40,971 nt of DNA from Xanthomonas pisi DSM 18956 (lineage in GTDB: Bacteria > Pseudomonadota > Gammaproteobacteria > Xanthomonadales > Xanthomonadaceae), in contig NZ_JPLE01000044.1 of NCBI RefSeq assembly GCF_001010415.1, forward strand, positions 1 to 40,971, written 5' to 3'. Under the pieces are notes generated by a model. It was not told the DNA's origin, did no database searches, and worked only from the letters and a program-made list of their open reading frames with translations. This document shows, one piece after another, positions 33,996 through 40,971 of this stretch. Numbering within the stretch: the first letter of the stretch is position 1; the number at the start of each line of letters is the position of its first letter. The translations under genes and the position numbers were made by a program.

Positions 33996-35435
33996 TCAGG
34001 CGATGCGTACGCGTTCGTGGGAGGCGGAAATGTTCATGGCCTCACGATACTTCGCAACGGTGCGCCGCGCCACTGGTACGCCGGAAGTTTTCAACAGATC
34101 TGCCAACTTGGCGTCAGACAAGGGTTTGCGCGGGTTTTCCGCATCGATCAGGCGCCGGATCATGGCCTGGATGGCGGTGCTGGAGGCTTCGCCGCCGCTG
34201 TCGGTGTCGATGCCGGAGGCAAAGAACGAGCGCAGCGCGATGGTGCCGCGCGGGGTGCGCACGTATTTGCGGGCGATGGCGCGGGAGATGGTGGACTCGT
34301 GCAGGCCGAGCTCGCCGGCGATCTCGCGCAGGGTCAACGGGCGCAGCGCTTGCGCGCCGAATTCCAGGAACCCGGCCTGGTGCTGCAGCAGGCAGCGCAC
34401 CACCCGCAGCAGGGTCTCGCCGCGCGCCTCCAGGCTCTTGAGCAGCCAGCGCGCCTCCTGCAACTGCCCGCGCAGATAGCCTGCGTCGGATTCGCCGCAG
34501 CTGCGGATCAGGTTTTCGTAGCCGCGGTGGATGGTGACCTTGGGCTGCGAACGGCCGGCCAGCGATGCGCGCCAGACGCCGCGCTGGCGCCAGATCACGC
34601 AGTCGGGCACCACGTAGGTGTCCTGCGACAGGTCGCCGATCTGCTTGCCCGGGCGCGGGTCCAGCGAGCGCACCAGTTGCACGGCCTGTTCGACATCGGC
34701 GGCGGAGCGCTTGAGTTCGTGGGCCAGCCCGGCCACACCGGCGCGCGGCAGGCGTTCCAGCGGGCCGGCGACGATCTGCAGCGCCAGCTCACGGCCCGGG
34801 ATGGCCGAGTCGAGCACCGCCAGCTGCAAGGCCAGGCACTCGCCCAGCGTGCGCGCACCCACGCCGACCGGGTCGAAGCGCTGGATCTGGTGCAGCACGG
34901 TCAGGACTTCGGCTTCGTCCACCGCTGCGCCCAGCGCCAGGGTCTCGAGAATGGCCGACAGCGGCTCGCGCAGATACCCGTCTTCGTCCAGCGCATCGAT
35001 CAGCAGCGCGCCGATCTGGCGGTCGCGTGGCGACAGCGGGGAGAGGTGCAGCTGCCACAGCAGATGGTCGGCCAGGGTTTCCGATTCGGCCACGCGCTCG
35101 GCGGCGTCGCCGGACTCGTCATCGTCGAAACTGCCGCCGCTGCCCGAGCCGGTCCACTGCAGTTCGTCCTGCGACCAGTCGTCGTCGCGCTCGGCCGGGG
35201 CCGGTTCCTCGCGCTGGGATTCCTCGCTGGACGAGGACGGCGAGGCTTCCACCGCTGTGTCGCCAGCCGCATGCGCGGCCTCGTCGGCCCATTCCAGCAG
35301 CGGGTTGGTCTCCACCGCTTCGGCGATTTCCAGTTCCAGCTCGGTGGTGGACATCTGCAATAGCTTGATCGCCTGACGCAATTGCGGCGTCATGACCAGC
35401 TGCTGTCCTAGCGATGTCTGGAGCCGGGCTTTCAT
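33996..35435 (-). CDS. rpoN: RNA polymerase sigma-54 factor
   Basis: 479-aa sigma-54. Region I is Gln/Leu-rich (LGQQLVMTPQLRQAIKLLQM), region II is acidic and Ser/Glu/Asp-rich (about 60-120), and the core-binding and helix-turn-helix parts follow. The RpoN box ARRTVAKYREAMNI is near the C-terminus. Gene order lptB-rpoN-hpf-ptsN is the proteobacterial norm. Xanthomonas often has a second rpoN near the flagellar genes; this is the copy in the lpt/pts cluster. Confidence 0.96.
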   Translation of the reverse strand: MKARLQTSLGQQLVMTPQLRQAIKLLQMSTTELELEIAEAVETNPLLEWADEAAHAAGDTAVEASPSSSSEESQREEPAPAERDDDWSQDELQWTGSGSGGSFDDDESGDAAERVAESETLADHLLWQLHLSPLSPRDRQIGALLIDALDEDGYLREPLSAILETLALGAAVDEAEVLTVLHQIQRFDPVGVGARTLGECLALQLAVLDSAIPGRELALQIVAGPLERLPRAGVAGLAHELKRSAADVEQAVQLVRSLDPRPGKQIGDLSQDTYVVPDCVIWRQRGVWRASLAGRSQPKVTIHRGYENLIRSCGESDAGYLRGQLQEARWLLKSLEARGETLLRVVRCLLQHQAGFLEFGAQALRPLTLREIAGELGLHESTISRAIARKYVRTPRGTIALRSFFASGIDTDSGGEASSTAIQAMIRRLIDAENPRKPLSDAKLADLLKTSGVPVARRTVAKYREAMNISASHERVRIA

Positions 35436-35475
35436 GCGGGCACTGACTGGAAGAATCGATGGCGCGGCGACGCGC

Positions 35476-36195
35476 TCAAAGGCGGAAAGTTTCCCCCAGA
35501 TACACGCGACGGACGTCGGGATTGGCTAGCAGCGCATCTGGTGCCCCCTGCGCCAGCACGCCCCCCTCGGCGAGAATATACGCGCGGTCGCAGATTCCCA
35601 AGGTTTCGCGCACGTTGTGATCGGTGATCAACACGCCAATGCCGCGTTCCTTGAGGTGGATGATGATGCGCTGGATCTCGCCGACCGAAATCGGATCGAC
35701 GCCGGCAAAGGGTTCGTCGAGCAGCATCATGCGCGGCTTGGCCGCCAGCGCCCGCGCGATCTCGCAACGCCGCCGCTCGCCGCCGGACAGGCTGGCGCCG
35801 AGCTGGTCGGCCACATGGGTGATCTGCAGTTCTTCGAGCAGCGAGACCAGTTCCTTCTCGCGGCCGGCGTTGTCCAGTTCCTCGCGCAGTTCCAGCACCA
35901 GGCGGATGTTGTCGGCCACGGTGAGCTTGCGGAAGATCGACGGCTCCTGCGGCAGATATCCCACCCCGAGCTTGGCGCGTGCGTACATCGGCTCGGCGGT
36001 GAGGTCGCGGCCGTCCAGCTCGATACGGCCGGCATCGGCTTCGACCAGGCCCACGATCATGTAGAAGCAGGTAGTCTTGCCGGCGCCGTTGGGGCCGAGC
36101 AGGCCGACCACTTCGCCGGCCTCAAGCGTGAGACCGAATTCCTTGACCACTTCGCGTTGCTTGTACTTCTTGCGCAGACCGGTGGCGACCAGCAT
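35476..36195 (-). CDS. lptB: LPS export ABC transporter ATPase LptB
   Basis: 239-aa ATPase that powers lipopolysaccharide transport from the inner membrane with LptFG. Walker A is GPNGAGKTT (34-42), the signature is [16 protein letters not shown], and Walker B is [14 protein letters not shown]. The start ATG overlaps the lptA stop by one base (TAATG). It is 40 bases upstream of rpoN. Confidence 0.96.
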   Translation of the reverse strand: MLVATGLRKKYKQREVVKEFGLTLEAGEVVGLLGPNGAGKTTCFYMIVGLVEADAGRIELDGRDLTAEPMYARAKLGVGYLPQEPSIFRKLTVADNIRLVLELREELDNAGREKELVSLLEELQITHVADQLGASLSGGERRRCEIARALAAKPRMMLLDEPFAGVDPISVGEIQRIIIHLKERGIGVLITDHNVRETLGICDRAYILAEGGVLAQGAPDALLANPDVRRVYLGETFRL

Positions 36196-36758
36196 TACTT
36201 CTTCCCCTGCGGCTTGGCCGCCGCGGGCTTGGCGGCAGGTGCCGGAGCAGGCGTCGCCGCCGCAGGCGCCGCGTTCTTGGGCTGGATGATGGTGCGCACG
36301 CGGCTGCCGTCGCCGCCGCTCTGCATGTTGCCGGTCTTGGTGTTGTAGATCATGCGCTGGCCGGCGTTGGTGCCCTTGGGCGAGTCGACCTTGTAGTTGC
36401 CGGTCAGGATGATGATCTCGTCGGCGACCTTGTATTCGATGTTGTCGGCCTGGCCGTTCATCATCGCGCCGTCGTCCATCTGCTGCTTGAGCGTGGCCTG
36501 CTTGCCGTTGAGCACCACCCGGTCGGTCTGGCCGTTCTTCTGGAAGATGTCGGCGGTGTCGGCGTGGATTTCCAGCGTGCCCTGGGTGATCACCACATTG
36601 CCGCTGAAGCGGCACTTGCCGCTGTCGTCGAGCATGTTGCAATCGTTGGCATTGGAATCGATCGCCATCGGCTGATTGCGGTCGCTGGTCTTGGCCATCG
36701 CCATGGCAGGCAACAGCAGCGCGGCAAACGCCAGTTTAGCGGGCAGCATTCGGTTCAT
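36195..36758 (-). CDS. lptA: LPS periplasmic bridge protein LptA
   Basis: 187-aa periplasmic protein of the OstA/LptA fold. A signal peptide ([20 protein letters not shown]) is followed by beta-jellyroll repeats, for example [20 protein letters not shown]. The C-terminal tail is Ala/Pro/Lys-rich (about 160-187) and low in complexity, longer than in E. coli. It overlaps lptC by 23 bases and lptB by one, so translation of the three is coupled. Confidence 0.93.
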   Translation of the reverse strand: MNRMLPAKLAFAALLLPAMAMAKTSDRNQPMAIDSNANDCNMLDDSGKCRFSGNVVITQGTLEIHADTADIFQKNGQTDRVVLNGKQATLKQQMDDGAMMNGQADNIEYKVADEIIILTGNYKVDSPKGTNAGQRMIYNTKTGNMQSGGDGSRVRTIIQPKNAAPAAATPAPAPAAKPAAAKPQGKK

Positions 36759-37311
36759 AGCGGGTCTTGACCTGAGAGAGGAGCTTGTACTGGCGCGATT
36801 TGAGATCGGCCTCGAAGCCGACCCCGCTCTGCATGATACCCGGCCGGCTCATGGTTACCGGAGCAGCGGTCTTGGCGAGGTTCTGCTGCGGAAACACGTC
36901 CAGGCTCTGGGTACGGAAGGTGGTGGGTGGCGTCGTGCCGGCGGTCGGGCTGTCGCCTTCGACATCGCCGCGCAGGCGCAGCTCGTCGCCCTTGGGGCTG
37001 ACCCAGCCGGTCTTGGCGCGCAGCGTCCAGGGCTGGTTGGCGTTGTCGGGCAGCAGGAACACCGGGGTGGTGATGTCGGAGGTCTGATCGGCGCGGTTGC
37101 GGTGCATTTCCGGCGCGCGCAGCGTCATCGATTCCTTGCCGGTCTGCTTGTCCAGTGCGATCAGTTCGAAGTCGCGCAGCACGTAGTCGGCCTTCGACTC
37201 ATCCACCACTGCCGCGACCGGGCGTGCGCGCTGCTGCCAGGCCGACCAGCCGGAGATGATGGCGGCGGCAAACAGCACCACGCCCAGGGTGGTGCGCCAG
37301 TTCACGCTCAT
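36736..37311 (-). CDS. lptC: LPS export protein LptC
   Basis: 191-aa inner-membrane-anchored LptC. One N-terminal helix (TTLGVVLFAAAIISGWSAW) is followed by a periplasmic domain with YVLRDFELIALDKQTGKESM and PVFLLPDNANQPW. It receives lipopolysaccharide from LptBFG and passes it to LptA. The start at 37311 (MSVNWRTTLG) overlaps the kdsC stop by four bases. Confidence 0.93.
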   Translation of the reverse strand: MSVNWRTTLGVVLFAAAIISGWSAWQQRARPVAAVVDESKADYVLRDFELIALDKQTGKESMTLRAPEMHRNRADQTSDITTPVFLLPDNANQPWTLRAKTGWVSPKGDELRLRGDVEGDSPTAGTTPPTTFRTQSLDVFPQQNLAKTAAPVTMSRPGIMQSGVGFEADLKSRQYKLLSQVKTRYEPNAAR

Positions 37312-37856
37312 GCGGAAAACCTTTCGATGATGCCCTCGACCTGGCCTTGTGCGGCCAGCACCACATCGCAGACCTCGCGGGCGGCGCCTTCGCCGCCACG
37401 GGCCTGGGTGTGCCACTGCACGCGCTCGGCGATCCAGGGATGCGCGTTGGCCGGTGCGACCGGCAGGCCGACCGCCAGCAACGCCGGCAGATCGGGCAGG
37501 TCGTCGCCCATGAACAACACCTGGTCCAGCGACAGGCCGTGCTCCTGGCACAACGCCAGCACGGCCAGGCGCTTGTTCTTGACCCCGATCTGCACGTGCA
37601 GGCCCAGATCCTGGCCACGCTTTTCCGCCGACAGGCTGGCGCGCGCGGTGATCAGCGCGACATGGATGCCGGCGGAGTCGAGCTGCTTGAGGCCCTGGCC
37701 GTCGAGCACGTTGAAGGCCTTGCTCTCGTTGCCGGCATGGTCGTAGTACAGGCGCCCGTCGGTCAGGGTGCCGTCGACGTCGAAACAGGCCAGGCGGATA
37801 CGCGCGGCGCGTTCGATCAGCTCGGCGGGAAGGTGCAGCAGGGGAGAGTAGGGCAT
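37308..37856 (-). CDS. kdsC: 3-deoxy-D-manno-octulosonate-8-phosphate phosphatase
   Basis: 182-aa HAD-superfamily C0 phosphatase that removes phosphate from Kdo-8-phosphate. The nucleophile motif is CFDVDGTLTDGRL with Asp26 and Asp28. KAFNVLDGQGLKQL, a later Ser/Thr region (VALITARAS) and MGDDLPDLPAL complete the HAD motifs. The ATG at 37856 is used; a GTG two codons upstream (37862) is an alternative. Confidence 0.94.
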   Translation of the reverse strand: MPYSPLLHLPAELIERAARIRLACFDVDGTLTDGRLYYDHAGNESKAFNVLDGQGLKQLDSAGIHVALITARASLSAEKRGQDLGLHVQIGVKNKRLAVLALCQEHGLSLDQVLFMGDDLPDLPALLAVGLPVAPANAHPWIAERVQWHTQARGGEGAAREVCDVVLAAQGQVEGIIERFSA

Positions 37857-37904
37857 CGGCACGAATCGGTGGGAACGGGGTTCCGCAGTTGAAAACTGAA
37901 CCTG

Positions 37905-38906
37905 TTAAACCACCTTGGCGCGCAACAGGTCGTGAATGTTCAGAGCGCCGACCGCGCGCTGCTGCGCGTCCACCACGATCAGGCCATTGATCTTGTAGTC
38001 CTCCATCAGCCGCGCGGCCTCGGCGGCCAGCTGGTCTGCGCCGATGGTGCGCGGGTTGCGCGTCATCACCTCGGCGATGCCGGCGCTGCGCACGTCGATA
38101 TCGCTGTCCAGTGCGCGGCGCAGGTCGCCATCGGTGAACAGGCCGATCAGGCGCCCATCCGCGTCCACCACGGCAGTCATGCCCAGCCGCTTGCGGCTCA
38201 TTTCCATCAGCGCCTCGCTCAGGCTGGCGTCGGCGCGCACGCGCGGCAGGTCATCGCCGCTGTGCATCACGTCGGTGATGTGCAGCAGCAGGCGCCGGCC
38301 CAGGCTGCCGGCCGGATGCGAGCGCGCGAAGTCGTCGGCGGTGAAGCCGCGCGCGTCCAGCAGCGCCACCGCCAGCGCGTCGCCCATCGCCAGCGAGGCG
38401 GTGGTGCTGGAGGTGGGCGCCAGATGCAGCGGGCAGGCTTCGGCCGACACACTCACGTCCAGGTGCACGTCGGCGGCCTGGGCCAGCGAGGAGCTCGGGC
38501 GCCCGGTCATGGCGATGATCGGGTTGCCCTGGCGCTTGAGCACCGGCAGCAGCATGCGCACCTCGTCCGATTCGCCGGAGTAGGACAGCGCCAGCACGAT
38601 GTCGGCCTCGGTGATCATGCCCAGGTCGCCGTGCCCGGCTTCGCCCGGATGCACGAAGAACGCCGGCGTGCCGGTCGAGGCCAGGGTGGCGGCGATCTTG
38701 CGCGCGATGTGGCCGGATTTGCCCATGCCTGTGGCCACCACGCGTCCACGTGAAGCCAGCACCAGCCGGCAGGCCGCGGCGAACGCGCTGCCGATGCGCG
38801 CGCCCACGCTGGCCAGGGCTTCACGCTCGATCTCCAGCACGCGCTGGCCGCTGGCGACCAGGCTGGCGTCGCTGACGGTGGCGGTGGGCAGGTGCGAGAC
38901 GGCCAT
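37905..38906 (-). CDS. kdsD: D-arabinose-5-phosphate isomerase
   Basis: 333-aa enzyme that makes arabinose-5-phosphate from ribulose-5-phosphate, the first step of Kdo synthesis. An N-terminal SIS domain contains VVATGMGKSGHIARKIAATL, STGTPAFFVHPGEAGHGDLG and ALSYSGESDEV. Two CBS domains follow (about 205-333). It is the first gene of the minus-strand kds-lpt-rpoN operon and is divergent from ibaG, with 53 bases between the start codons. Confidence 0.95.
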   Translation of the reverse strand: MAVSHLPTATVSDASLVASGQRVLEIEREALASVGARIGSAFAAACRLVLASRGRVVATGMGKSGHIARKIAATLASTGTPAFFVHPGEAGHGDLGMITEADIVLALSYSGESDEVRMLLPVLKRQGNPIIAMTGRPSSSLAQAADVHLDVSVSAEACPLHLAPTSSTTASLAMGDALAVALLDARGFTADDFARSHPAGSLGRRLLLHITDVMHSGDDLPRVRADASLSEALMEMSRKRLGMTAVVDADGRLIGLFTDGDLRRALDSDIDVRSAGIAEVMTRNPRTIGADQLAAEAARLMEDYKINGLIVVDAQQRAVGALNIHDLLRAKVV

Positions 38907-38925
38907 GCGGGACTCGGGTGAAGAG

Positions 38926-38931
38926 TAGAAT
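38926..38931 (+). promoter_or_regulatory. Candidate -10 element of ibaG-murA
   Basis: TAGAAT lies 28 bases before the ibaG start codon, in the short divergent region with kdsD. No good -35 hexamer is visible at the expected distance. Confidence 0.35.
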
Positions 38932-38959
38932 GTGCGCTCATTTTATGAGGAAACACCCT

Positions 38960-40897
<1,938 letters not shown>

Positions 40898-40971
40898 GGC
40901 GTGATAGGTCGGTGCGGATAGATCAGTCGTAGAGCGGCTGATCTGCGGCTGTGCTGCAAGGCCCTTGCCCG

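Noticed and set aside
33621..35363. 580-codon plus-strand frame opposite rpoN
   Set aside because: Antisense shadow; rpoN has full domain structure and the RpoN box on the other strand.

Overview
The window is chromosomal DNA of a plant-associated Xanthomonas. It is very GC-rich, with strong G/C third-position bias that opens long spurious antisense frames. The gene content fits the genus: a TonB-dependent receptor (TBDT) followed by SapC, JmjC-like cupin and flavin halogenase genes; an OryR/XccR-type LuxR solo beside proline iminopeptidase; a secreted pectate lyase; and a kdsD-kdsC-lptCAB-rpoN-hpf-ptsN-hprK-rapZ operon. The species is not fixed by what I can see; the X. campestris/citri/oryzae group is most likely.

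Layout. 0.35-2.3 kb: exported M1 metallopeptidase. 2.3-3.2 kb: gene-free leader with a terminator-like hairpin, one copy of a 94-nt dispersed repeat, and two LacI-type palindromes before the TBDT. 3.2-10.2 kb: carbohydrate-uptake-type locus (TBDT, SapC, cupin, halogenase), all on +. 10.5-14.7 kb: exported or periplasmic proteins (Tat-dependent metallo-beta-lactamase-fold hydrolase, a Tai4-like periplasmic protein, an unknown secreted protein, a Lys-C/Arg-C type serine protease). 15.2-18.8 kb: amino-acid permease, plant-signal LuxR solo and pip, with a lux-box-like site in front of pip. 19.8-20.8 kb: pectate lyase with a clear intrinsic terminator. 21.3-25.5 kb: a second amino-acid permease and the cydAB quinol oxidase. 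25.6-28.0 kb, minus: lipoprotein esterase and mgtE. 28.2-38.9 kb, minus: PTS phosphorelay, RapZ, HPr kinase, sigma-54, Lpt lipopolysaccharide export and Kdo synthesis. 38.9-40.9 kb, plus: ibaG, murA and a small EF-hand membrane protein.

How the parts fit. The first 20 kb is largely about plant material: TBDT import, pectin cleavage, secreted proteolysis, and sensing of a plant-derived compound by the LuxR solo with pip as its likely target. The last 13 kb is a conserved housekeeping block joining envelope synthesis (KdsD, KdsC, LptABC, MurA) to carbon/nitrogen signalling (EI, HPr, EIIA-Man, EIIA-Ntr, HPrK, RapZ, RpoN). No sugar-specific PTS permease is present, so these PTS proteins probably act mainly in regulation.

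Least explained items: the enzymatic role of SapC, cupin and halogenase beside a receptor; the dispersed 94-nt repeat that brackets that locus in inverted orientation; an orphan Tai4-like protein; and a 16-unit heptanucleotide array inside the PTS/rapZ gene string. All calls come from reading the sequence and family knowledge; no database search was run.
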